Positions 1 through 6,058 of a stretch of DNA of 6,058 nucleotides are shown one piece after another. The stretch comes from Weeksellaceae bacterium (lineage in GTDB: Bacteria; Bacteroidota; Bacteroidia; Flavobacteriales; Weeksellaceae). Position 1 is the stretch's first letter. Every line of letters starts with the position of its first letter. Location: NCBI GenBank assembly GCA_022701475.1, contig JAKOOI010000508.1, forward strand, positions 1 through 6,058, read 5' to 3'. The notes under the pieces are model-generated. The model saw nothing but the letters and a program-made list of their open reading frames with translations, did no database searches and was not told the DNA's origin. The translations under genes were made by a program, and so were the position numbers.

Positions 1-5
1 CTTTA

Positions 6-2096
6 ATGAAAAAGTTAAATATCGGAATCCTGGCCTTTGCAGGTCTTGTATTCCTGAATTCATGCGGTACGGCAAAGAAGGCGGATGCCCGGAAGCCTGA
101 AACCGTTGAAACGGCCGCGCCGGTAAAAGAAGCAGCACAGGAAGAGGGGATCAATCTGTCGTATATGGATAAAAGTATACGTCCGCAGGATGATTTTTTC
201 AGCTATGTCAACGGAAACTGGGTAAAGACCACCCAGATTCCTTCCGATAAGGCAAGCTGGGGATCTTTTAATGCACTCAGAGAGAATGTGGATGATGCTT
301 CGCTGGATATTTTGAATAAAATCTTATCGGAATCTTATGCTTCCGGTTCCGAAGGCCAGAAAATCCAGAACCTGTACGCTTCTTTCATGGATACGGAGAA
401 AAGGAATGCGGAAGGGCTGGCTCCGGTCAAAGGCGACCTGGCAAAGATCGATGCCATTAAAAACCTCGGCGACCTACAGAAATACCTGCTGGAAGCAACC
501 AAAGTCGGCGACAATTCCTTCTACGGATGGCGGGTGGGCGCAGACATGAAGAATTCCAAAATGAATGCGGTCTATCTCGGCGGTCCGGACCTCGGGCTCG
601 GAAGGGATTATTACCAGAAAGTGAATGAGGCCAATACCAAGACCCTGGCGGAATACCAGACCTATGTCGGAAAGCTTTTCGGCGTGCTGGGGTATAAAAA
701 CCAGGATGCCGCGGCAAAGAACGTAGTGGATTTTGAAAAGCAGCTGGCCGGTTACCTGCTGACCCTGGAACAGAACCGGGATGCCAATCTCCGGTACAAC
801 CCGAAAAACGTATCCGAGCTTCCGGCACTGGTGAAAAATATCAACCTCCCAAAATACCTGACAGAAGCCGGTGTGAATACCGATAAGGTCATCGTAGGCG
901 AACTGAAATACTATCAGAATATGGATTCTTTCATGACGCAGAAAAACCTGCCGCTGCTGAAAGATTACCTGAAATACCACCTGATCAACGGCAATGCGAG
1001 TAATCTCGACGATAAGCTGGAGCAGATCAGGTTCGACTTCTATTCCCGTTACCTCCAGGGACAAAAAGAGCAGCGCCCGATGAACAAAAGAGGGCTCTCC
1101 ATGGTGAACGGCGTATTGGGAGAAGCGTTCGGGAAGCTGTATGTGGAAGAATATTTCACCCCCGAAGCGAAAGCCCAGATGGAAACCTATATCGATTACA
1201 TCCTGAAATCATTTAAACAGCATATTGCCGATATGGACTGGATGTCTCCTGCGACCAAAGTAAAGGCCCAGGAAAAATTATCGAAATTTACCGTGAAAAT
1301 TGCCTATCCGGACAAATGGAAAGACTATACCCGGCTGAAAGTGGAATCCCCGAAACAGGGCGCTACTTTGTATTCCAACCTGCAGAATGTTTCCGCATGG
1401 CAGTACCAGAGAAACCTGGACAAAATAGGAAAGCCGGTGGACCGCTCGGAGTGGGGAATGACGCCGCAGACCGTCAATGCCTACTACAACGGATCAAACA
1501 ATGAAATCGTGTTCCCTGCAGCGATCCTCCAGCCGCCGTTCTACAACCCGAAAGCGGATGCTGCGGTGAACTTCGGGGGAATAGGGGCCGTTATCGGCCA
1601 CGAAATTTCCCACGGGTTCGATGACAGCGGGTCGAGATTCGACGGCGACGGTAACCTGAACAACTGGTGGACCGATGAAGACCGTAAGAATTTCGATGCC
1701 AAAGTAGGCCAGCTGGCCGCTCAGTACAGTGCCTATGAGCCGGTAAAAGGAAGCTTCGTAAACGGTAAATTCACCAGCGGAGAAAATATCGGTGATCTCG
1801 GCGGTGTGGCCGTAGCTTACGACGCCCTTCAGATGTACCTGAAAGACCACGGCAATCCGGGGCCGATCAGCGGATTCACCCAGGACCAGCGCTTCTTCAT
1901 GAGCTGGGCCACCGTATGGAGAACCAAATCCACCGATCAGTATATGACCAACCAGGTGAAAACGGATCCGCATTCACCGGGCGTTTTCAGGGCTTACGGG
2001 CCGCTGGTGAACCAGGATGCTTTCATCAAAGCATTCGATATCAAACCGGGGGATAAAATGTATAAAGCTCCTCAGGACAGGATCAGGATCTGGTAA
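6..2096 (+). CDS. M13-family zinc metallopeptidase (neprilysin/PepO-like), lipoprotein
   Basis: This is a zinc endopeptidase of the M13 family, expected to cleave peptides in the cell envelope. At 696 residues it has normal full length. The zinc-binding HEISH motif is at residues 532-536 (H532 and H536 ligands, E533 catalytic). The third ligand E593 is in ENIGD with D597. The substrate-binding NAYYN motif is at 491-495, and H656 and R662 match the spacing of the catalytic His/Arg pair of neprilysin. The protein ends in the conserved C-terminal Trp. The mostly helical N-terminal M13 domain spans roughly residues 58-445 and the catalytic domain about 500-696. The N terminus (MKK, a hydrophobic stretch, then FLNSC) is a lipoprotein signal with Cys20 as the lipidated residue. 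The residues after Cys20 are neutral to basic, so surface export is not indicated. The start ATG is fixed by the signal peptide. It appears monocistronic; its promoter lies outside the window. The exact substrate is unknown. Confidence 0.96.
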   Translation: MKKLNIGILAFAGLVFLNSCGTAKKADARKPETVETAAPVKEAAQEEGINLSYMDKSIRPQDDFFSYVNGNWVKTTQIPSDKASWGSFNALRENVDDASLDILNKILSESYASGSEGQKIQNLYASFMDTEKRNAEGLAPVKGDLAKIDAIKNLGDLQKYLLEATKVGDNSFYGWRVGADMKNSKMNAVYLGGPDLGLGRDYYQKVNEANTKTLAEYQTYVGKLFGVLGYKNQDAAAKNVVDFEKQLAGYLLTLEQNRDANLRYNPKNVSELPALVKNINLPKYLTEAGVNTDKVIVGELKYYQNMDSFMTQKNLPLLKDYLKYHLINGNASNLDDKLEQIRFDFYSRYLQGQKEQRPMNKRGLSMVNGVLGEAFGKLYVEEYFTPEAKAQMETYIDYILKSFKQHIADMDWMSPATKVKAQEKLSKFTVKIAYPDKWKDYTRLKVESPKQGATLYSNLQNVSAWQYQRNLDKIGKPVDRSEWGMTPQTVNAYYNGSNNEIVFPAAILQPPFYNPKADAAVNFGGIGAVIGHEISHGFDDSGSRFDGDGNLNNWWTDEDRKNFDAKVGQLAAQYSAYEPVKGSFVNGKFTSGENIGDLGGVAVAYDALQMYLKDHGNPGPISGFTQDQRFFMSWATVWRTKSTDQYMTNQVKTDPHSPGVFRAYGPLVNQDAFIKAFDIKPGDKMYKAPQDRIRIW

Positions 2097-2121
2097 GCAA
2101 AGACAGAAAACGGAAGAACAT

Positions 2122-2150
2122 AAAAACGCATCGGAAACGGTGCGTTTTTT
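2122..2150 (+). terminator. Intrinsic terminator after the M13 peptidase gene
   Basis: A 12-bp stem (2122-2133 with 2138-2149, one G-T wobble pair) closes on a GAAA tetraloop of the stable GNRA type and runs into a T-rich tract that continues to about 2160. It lies 26 nt after the peptidase stop codon. The A-run on the left arm means it could also stop transcription from the opposite side. It separates the peptidase gene from the tssBC operon. Confidence 0.88.
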
Positions 2151-2250
2151 ATTTATTTTTCCTAGCTTAGTAATGAATAAATATTGATCAGGTAGATATT
2201 TTATTGTCATGATCATAAATATTTGAATAAAAACCACCACAAAATTTTTT

Positions 2251-2352
2251 ATGTTACAGTTTTTTTTTAAATTTAAACATTGGATTGGTCAGCTGTTTGA
2301 TGCAGATAAGGACAATTCACACCAGAATAAAACATCTCAAAATAACAATAAT
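2251..2352 (+). other. Open in-frame extension or 5' leader of tssB
   Basis: This stretch is either the untranslated leader of tssB or a 34-residue N-terminal extension starting at ATG 2251. If translated, it begins with an aromatic and hydrophobic segment (FFFKFKHWIGQLF, residues 4-16) followed by a polar linker rich in D, K, N and Q that ends in four Asn codons. It is more AT-rich than the tssB body and has nine T in a row at 2260-2268. The AT-rich run just before 2353 looks like a typical Bacteroidota translation leader, which favours the untranslated reading. Confidence 0.5.
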
Positions 2353-2799
2353 ATGGCAATGTTTAATTACGGCGTCGGCGGAAATGAAATAAAAGTGGAC
2401 GCCAATGAAGCTATTCAGAACATACAGGAAAACAAATCGATGATTGTAAGCCAGCTTACCACCGATGAATCTTACGTTCCTGAAGTTGTAACAGGATTGA
2501 AAACCATGGAAGACGTCTTCAGGCATTTCCAGCCTTCCGTAAGCGTACAGCACGAAACGGAGGACGGCAATGTGGTGGAAGAGGAATTCCGATTTCAGAC
2601 CCTCTCCGATTTTACCCCGAAAAGTCTTACCCGGAAATCAGCGCACCTGCAGCAGCTCAGCATGGAGCAGGAGCAGTACAATAAAATCGTACGCCAGCTG
2701 AAAACCAATAAAATCCTGCGCAATATGCTGGAAAATGAGCAGTCCCGCGCAGCATTTGTTGAAGTACTGAAAAACGTGGCACAGGAACTTGAAAAATAA
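2353..2799 (+). CDS. tssB: T6SS subtype iii contractile sheath small subunit TssB
   Basis: TssB (VipA-like) pairs with TssC to form the contractile sheath around the Hcp tube of a type Vi secretion system, in the cytoplasm. From the ATG at 2353 the protein has 148 residues, about the size of TssB proteins. It opens with MAMFNYGVGG, which I recognise as the usual start of Bacteroidota (T6SSiii) TssB. The VipA-type signature F-x-x-L-x-DF-x-P is visible at about residues 81-89 (DFTP at 86-89), followed by a long helical C-terminal region rich in L, Q, E and K. The frame stays open upstream to another ATG at 2251, which would add 34 residues (182 in total). I prefer 2353 because the extra part is AT-rich, contains a run of nine T, and is not a family feature I know. 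No Shine-Dalgarno sequence is seen at either start. tssC follows after 20 nt. Family assignment is firm; the start is less so. Confidence 0.9.
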   Translation: MAMFNYGVGGNEIKVDANEAIQNIQENKSMIVSQLTTDESYVPEVVTGLKTMEDVFRHFQPSVSVQHETEDGNVVEEEFRFQTLSDFTPKSLTRKSAHLQQLSMEQEQYNKIVRQLKTNKILRNMLENEQSRAAFVEVLKNVAQELEK

Positions 2800-2819
2800 T
2801 TAAAGTAGTTACATCAATC

Positions 2820-4184
2820 ATGGACAGCAAATTACAGGCAGCTGAGAATCAGCAGCAGCACGGACAGCAGCAGCATGCAGGCCAGCCGAAAGGGAACCCG
2901 CTTGCCGAGCTCAATAAAATAGGAGGTTTCGGCTTTGTGGAATCCGTAGTAGACGGTATTGCCAATATGAACCCTACCCGGAAAGCAAGAAAGGAAATTT
3001 TCCTGAATGACAGCAATAAAGAAGACGAGCGCAAAGAGCTTCTTCAGAAAATCAACCTGTGGGTAAACCTGCTGGAAGGCAGCGGGTCTGCGGACGAGAT
3101 GGCCGATACCTGCAAATCCAAAGCACAGGCAGCCGAAGAAAACCTGAAGCAGAACCTTAAAAATACACTTGATGCCGTGCGCATGCTGGAAACCAACTAC
3201 AGGACGGTAGCCCAGTTTTACAAAAATACCGAGCTGGATAAGGTAGACAATGTAAGCATTGTAAACGCCAGCCTCGATCAGGTGTCCGATCTGGATAATC
3301 CTGTATTTATCGATGCGATCTCGGAAGAATTCAAAAACTATTATGACCGTCTTGATCTCAGGGACAACTATTCCATCCTGGCTATTCCCGGATACCTGGG
3401 CTCCAATAAGGTGATTGAAAAATGGGCGAAGATCTGTAATGAAAACAAGGTAATGATGGTAACCGATTTTGCCAATCTGGATAAGCCGGATGATGTCGTA
3501 GATCTGTTCCATTCCGCCAACCTTACCGGAGGCGAGCTTCACAGAAGCAATGTCATCATGACCTGCAACTGGCTGGTGGGAAGAGGCAGGGCTGAAGAAA
3601 TCGGGGAAGAGGAAAACGTAGAGCTTCCGCCTTCCACTTCACTGGCCGGAAAGATCCATAAAACCCTGATGTCCCAGGTGGCAGCCGGTAAAAAACACGG
3701 TAACATCAATGAAGTGGATGCCGTGAAATTCGAACTGAAGAAAAGCGAAATCTCCCAGATGGAAAAAATGGGACTGGTTCCAATGGTGAACGAATATGGG
3801 AAAATCATGGCTTTCTCTGCAAAAACGCTGTTTACCGGAGACAATATCGGCCTTCAGACCTATTCGGTGGTCCGCGTATTCGACTATGTTACCAAAGTAC
3901 TGCTTGATTTCCTGAACAGAAGGGCCTTCGAAAACTGGAATGCCAAGAATGAAGATGACCTGAGAAGGCAGATCGTACAGTTCCTGGATAACATCAAAGG
4001 TCCGGATAAGCTGATCGAAAAGTTCAAGATCGTACGTTTCGAGCAGGACAGGGTAAATAAAGACCGGGTATGGCTGGACATCCGCCTGACGCCTTATTTC
4101 CCTACCAAAAGTTTTGTCATCAAGCTGGACGGACACAAAGGGGACGACGGAAACGAATGGGATGCAGAGTACACCCAGGATTAA
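2820..4184 (+). CDS. tssC: T6SS subtype iii contractile sheath large subunit TssC (DUF5458 family)
   Basis: TssC (VipB-like) is the large sheath subunit. TssB-TssC heterodimers polymerise into the cytoplasmic tube whose contraction drives the Hcp needle. The 454-residue product matches the divergent Bacteroidota type known as DUF5458. A low-complexity N terminus rich in Gln and His (about residues 5-24) is followed by a conserved KGNPLAELNKIGGFGFVESVVDGI segment, then a helical region at about 90-135, the central domain, and a C-terminal strand segment at about 418-438 (LDIRLTPYFPTKSFVIKLDG) that resembles the handle-like strands of VipB. The tail is acidic. The ATG at 2820 is the first in-frame start and leaves a 20-nt gap after tssB, so the two are almost certainly co-transcribed. 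No Shine-Dalgarno sequence is present. A terminator follows directly, so no hcp gene is in this operon. Confidence 0.94.
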   Translation: MDSKLQAAENQQQHGQQQHAGQPKGNPLAELNKIGGFGFVESVVDGIANMNPTRKARKEIFLNDSNKEDERKELLQKINLWVNLLEGSGSADEMADTCKSKAQAAEENLKQNLKNTLDAVRMLETNYRTVAQFYKNTELDKVDNVSIVNASLDQVSDLDNPVFIDAISEEFKNYYDRLDLRDNYSILAIPGYLGSNKVIEKWAKICNENKVMMVTDFANLDKPDDVVDLFHSANLTGGELHRSNVIMTCNWLVGRGRAEEIGEEENVELPPSTSLAGKIHKTLMSQVAAGKKHGNINEVDAVKFELKKSEISQMEKMGLVPMVNEYGKIMAFSAKTLFTGDNIGLQTYSVVRVFDYVTKVLLDFLNRRAFENWNAKNEDDLRRQIVQFLDNIKGPDKLIEKFKIVRFEQDRVNKDRVWLDIRLTPYFPTKSFVIKLDGHKGDDGNEWDAEYTQD

Positions 4185-4209
4185 ATTAAATCAAAATAAC
4201 AATCATACC

Positions 4210-4244
4210 TACAAAACCGATGCTTTCCATCGGTTTTGTATTTT
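4210..4244 (+). terminator. Intrinsic terminator closing the tssBC operon
   Basis: A perfect 13-bp inverted repeat (4210-4222 with 4228-4240) has a 5-nt loop, CTTTC, and is followed by TTTT at 4241-4244. It begins 26 nt after the tssC stop codon. A TTG codon inside its right arm (4236) opens a 10-codon in-frame extension of the next gene, which is one reason to reject that longer start. Confidence 0.9.
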
Positions 4245-4265
4245 CGGATCCTTAAAGCCTTATCT

Positions 4266-4712
4266 ATGAAAAAACAACTGCTGTATCTGATACCGGCACT
4301 TTTCCTGCTGCTGAATTGTGAAGATCAAAAGAAGCAGCAAAATTATAAGATCGACCTTTTTGCTGATGAAAGGCAGGAAGGGAAAGCATATGTAATGAAT
4401 GAAAAGGAATGCTTCGATGCGAGCGACCTGGTGCTCTCTACTGCTCAGATCAAACCGGTGGACAGTTCCTCCGGCCGCGGGAAATCCGTATTCATCTACA
4501 GGATCTCTTCAGGGGAAGTACTGAAAACAACAAGGGATTCCATCGTTGCTTTTCCGCTTCAGATCATCTCCGGTCAGAGGTTGAAACTGAAGTCACCAAT
4601 GTACGTCTATCTTAAAAAACTGGAAGGGTACCGTTTTATCGCCAAGGAAAAAAAACTGAAATACCAATGGCTGAAAGGGGCACCGGTCTATTCCGTAAAA
4701 ACTGAAAAATAA
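4266..4712 (+). CDS. Small lipoprotein of unknown function
   Basis: I do not recognise this 148-residue protein. It begins MKKQLLYLIPALFLLLNC, a short lipoprotein signal peptide with Cys18 as the probable lipidated residue. Asn at -1 is unusual, since G, A or S is typical. Cys18 is followed by Glu-Asp, and acidic residues near the lipidated Cys are part of known surface-export signals of Bacteroidota lipoproteins, so surface display is possible. The mature part has one further Cys (C49), looks mainly beta-stranded from about residue 55, and has a Lys-rich C-terminal third. The ATG at 4266 gives a clean signal peptide; the alternative TTG at 4236 lies in the terminator hairpin. It follows tssBC on the same strand but behind a terminator. 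T6SSiii membrane complexes include a lipoprotein (TssQ), so a T6SS role is conceivable, but nothing in the sequence shows it. Confidence 0.8.
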   Translation: MKKQLLYLIPALFLLLNCEDQKKQQNYKIDLFADERQEGKAYVMNEKECFDASDLVLSTAQIKPVDSSSGRGKSVFIYRISSGEVLKTTRDSIVAFPLQIISGQRLKLKSPMYVYLKKLEGYRFIAKEKKLKYQWLKGAPVYSVKTEK

Positions 4713-4714
4713 AT

Positions 4715-4722
4715 TATCTTTG
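4715..4722 (+). promoter_or_regulatory. Bacteroidota -7 promoter box upstream of mutY
   Basis: TATCTTTG matches the Bacteroidota -7 consensus TAnnTTTG at every defined position. It starts 2 nt after the stop of the lipoprotein gene and lies about 130 nt before the mutY start codon. Transcription would begin roughly at 4727-4731. I see no good -33 TTG element at the expected distance, which lowers confidence. Confidence 0.5.
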
Positions 4723-4741
4723 CAGGAATGCGAATTCCGGC

Positions 4742-4849
4742 ATGATCCCTTTGGTAATTTTGCCTTTCCTGGCCGTTATTTTGCAGAAGACTGGATTGAC
4801 GGTACGGTATAAGCATTACCCGGATATCCGTCCCGAAAAGAAAAATTGA
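4742..4849 (+). CDS. Possible 35-residue upstream peptide before mutY
   Basis: This is an ATG-initiated frame of 35 codons whose TGA stop (4847-4849) directly abuts the TTG start of mutY, in the same frame. The predicted peptide starts with a hydrophobic segment (residues 2-14, rich in I, L, V and F) and ends basic and polar. Its ATG overlaps the TGA of a five-codon frame beginning at 4728 (ATGA overlap). It sits downstream of the TATCTTTG box, so it would be in the mutY leader. I recognise no family. It may be a chance frame, a leader peptide coupled to mutY translation, or a decayed N-terminal region. Confidence 0.22.
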   Translation: MIPLVILPFLAVILQKTGLTVRYKHYPDIRPEKKN

Positions 4850-5890
4850 TTGGAAAAAACAGAAACGCCTGATTTCAGGCACATCGGCAATAAGCTCCTC
4901 ACCTGGTATAAAGACAATGCCAGGAACCTCCCTTTCAGACAGACCAAAGATCCGTATAAAATTTGGATCTGTGAGATCGTTTTTCAGCAGACGAGAATCA
5001 GCCAGGGGCTGAATCATTACAATAATTTCATCAGGAGATTCCCGGACGTAAAGACACTGGCGGAAGCGGATGAAGACGAGGTGCTGCTGTACTGGAAAGG
5101 GCTGGGCTATTATTCCAGGGCCATTAATATCCATAAGGCGGCACAGCAGATCATGGATGATTACGGCGGAACCTTTCCGGAGGTGTACGAAGAGATCCTG
5201 AAGCTGAAAGGAGTGGGGAAGTATACCGCCGCCGCCGTTTCAAGCATTTGCTTCAACGGGAAGATGCCGGCAGTGGACGGTAATTTTTACCGTGTGCTGA
5301 GCCGCATTTTTGCAGATGATTTCGATATCTCCGGCGCAAAGGCATTCAGCTATTTTTCGGAACTGGCCCATCTGATCCTTCCTGACAATGTAGGGGATTT
5401 CAATCAGGCCATGATGGATCTGGGCTCCGAAATCTGTAAACCGAAGAATGCCTTGTGCCCGCAGTGCCCGGTTCATGAAGACTGCCTGGCCTTCTCTCTC
5501 AACAGGGTTTCCGAATTTCCGGTAAAACTGAAAAAAGCAAAAACCACCGATCTTCACCTCACCTACTATTTTGTTCACCGGAACGGGCAGTTCCTCATCC
5601 AACAGCGTAAAGATGACTTTATCTGGAAGAAACTGTTTGAATTTCCCACGGAAATCCCCGATGAACTGGTTTCCTGTATCAAGAGTATGAGGATACTGCA
5701 GCATAAGCTTACCCATAAGAACCTGACGATTGAAGTGTTTAATGTAGAAGTAGATGCTGAAGAAGCATGGCAACAGTTCATTGCCGGAAGTTCCTTGATC
5801 ATTACTGATTTCCCGGATTCCCATACCCGGTCTTTCCCGAAACCGCTGGAAAACTATATCCGCAACAAACACGAGCAGCTGTTTTATTAA
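4850..5890 (+). CDS. mutY: Adenine DNA glycosylase MutY (A/G-specific)
   Basis: MutY removes adenine mispaired with 8-oxoguanine (or G), preventing G:C to T:A transversions in base excision repair. The 346 residues match the family length (about 350). Catalytic Glu42 lies in CEIVFQQT and catalytic Asp143 in AVDGN, 101 residues apart as in E. coli MutY (E37 and D138). The helix-hairpin-helix is LKGVGKYTAAAV at about 119-130. The 4Fe-4S ligands are C196, C203, C206 and C212 (C-x6-C-x2-C-x5-C), preceded by the family segment FNQAMMDLGSEIC. The C-terminal Nudix-like domain that reads 8-oxoG spans about 233-340, with WKKLFEFP and HKLTH (284-288). The start is TTG at 4850: a stop codon in frame directly precedes it and the next in-frame ATG is at residue 102, past the catalytic Glu. 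It probably has its own promoter at 4715. It looks intact and functional. Confidence 0.96.
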   Translation: MEKTETPDFRHIGNKLLTWYKDNARNLPFRQTKDPYKIWICEIVFQQTRISQGLNHYNNFIRRFPDVKTLAEADEDEVLLYWKGLGYYSRAINIHKAAQQIMDDYGGTFPEVYEEILKLKGVGKYTAAAVSSICFNGKMPAVDGNFYRVLSRIFADDFDISGAKAFSYFSELAHLILPDNVGDFNQAMMDLGSEICKPKNALCPQCPVHEDCLAFSLNRVSEFPVKLKKAKTTDLHLTYYFVHRNGQFLIQQRKDDFIWKKLFEFPTEIPDELVSCIKSMRILQHKLTHKNLTIEVFNVEVDAEEAWQQFIAGSSLIITDFPDSHTRSFPKPLENYIRNKHEQLFY

Positions 5891-6058
5891 CAGGGAAAAA
5901 TGTATCAGACAGAAGAACTGAGACATGCCTTTTCAGGGTTTCAATCCGGAAAGGATAGGCCACCGGAATATTCTGATGATCCATGCACGGCATTCCTGAA
6001 TCCGGTTCCGGCAATAGGTCCCGGTTCAAACCGGCTGAAATCCTGAAATTTGTCCCCC
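5891..6058 (+). other. Region after mutY with no recognisable gene
   Basis: These 168 nt hold no gene I can support. A 48-codon plus-strand frame runs from ATG 5900 to TGA 6044-6046, with GGG five bases before the ATG, but its product (starting MYQTEELRHAF) matches nothing I know and is rich in Pro, Ser and Gly. Another frame opens at ATG 5983 and runs off the window. A minus-strand frame (6029 to 5802) overlaps the end of mutY and looks like a shadow. A short inverted repeat, CCGGTTCAAACCGG, lies at 6021-6034 but has no T-run behind it, so no mutY terminator is evident. Confidence 0.4.

Noticed and set aside
474..1064. 196-residue minus-strand frame inside the peptidase gene
   Set aside because: It lies fully antisense to well-conserved M13 sequence and has no recognisable domain; it results from codon bias in the real gene.
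1494..1973. 159-residue minus-strand frame
   Set aside because: It is antisense to the M13 catalytic domain including HEISH and ENIGD; no family resemblance.
2209..2216. 8-bp palindrome ATGATCAT upstream of tssB as a possible operator
   Set aside because: It is too short to support a regulator site in AT-rich DNA, and no second copy is seen nearby.
2218..2225. AATATTTG as a -7 promoter box for tssBC
   Set aside because: It lacks the leading T of TAnnTTTG, and no TTG lies at a suitable -33 distance; the tssBC promoter could not be placed.
2835..2895. CAG-rich stretch at the start of tssC as a nucleotide repeat
   Set aside because: It simply encodes the Gln/His-rich N terminus of TssC, and the repeat is irregular at DNA level.
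2832..3542. 236-residue minus-strand frame inside tssC
   Set aside because: It is antisense to the conserved N-terminal half of TssC, and its composition, rich in I, F, V and G, is that of a shadow frame.
3639..4136. 165-residue minus-strand frame inside tssC
   Set aside because: It overlaps the conserved C-terminal half of TssC in antisense, with no own start context or recognisable domain.
4236..4265. TTG start extending the small lipoprotein by 10 residues
   Set aside because: The start falls inside the right arm of the tssBC terminator, and the extension would spoil the signal peptide that begins at 4266.
5240..5926. 228-residue minus-strand frame over mutY
   Set aside because: It is antisense to the MutY catalytic Asp, the Fe-S cluster and the C-terminal domain; no independent support.

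Overview
The window looks like chromosomal DNA from a member of the Bacteroidota, most likely a Chryseobacterium-like flavobacterium (family Weeksellaceae). The evidence is a sheath gene pair of the Bacteroidota-specific type VI secretion system (T6SS subtype iii), lipoproteins with short signal peptides and loose lipoboxes, start codons without Shine-Dalgarno sequences but with AT-rich leaders, and a perfect TAnnTTTG box of the Bacteroidota -7 type. The genus is inferred from protein character alone. All convincing genes lie on the plus strand.

Layout. (1) Positions 6-2096 hold a complete M13-family (neprilysin/PepO-like) zinc metallopeptidase with a lipoprotein signal peptide, followed by a strong intrinsic terminator at 2122-2150. 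(2) An AT-rich gap leads into a two-gene operon of the T6SS contractile sheath: tssB (2353-2799, possibly starting at 2251) and tssC (2820-4184, DUF5458 type), 20 nt apart and closed by a perfect 13-bp hairpin terminator at 4210-4244. (3) Positions 4266-4712 encode a small lipoprotein that I do not recognise. (4) A 137-nt gap holds a promoter-like TATCTTTG box and a 35-codon reading frame that ends exactly where mutY begins. (5) Positions 4850-5890 encode the adenine DNA glycosylase MutY, complete, with a TTG start. (6) The last 168 nt hold no recognisable gene.

The genes form separate transcription units. The peptidase and MutY are housekeeping functions (envelope proteolysis; repair of 8-oxoG:A mispairs). 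tssB and tssC together build the contractile sheath of a T6SS, but no Hcp, VgrG, baseplate, ClpV or membrane-complex gene is recognisable here, so the sheath pair is a stand-alone operon within this window and the rest of the machine, if present, is encoded elsewhere. The most interesting points are this isolated sheath operon, its ambiguous tssB start, the unknown lipoprotein behind it, and the stop/start junction upstream of mutY. I found no mobile element, CRISPR array, tRNA or rRNA, and nothing that amounts to a clearly new system.
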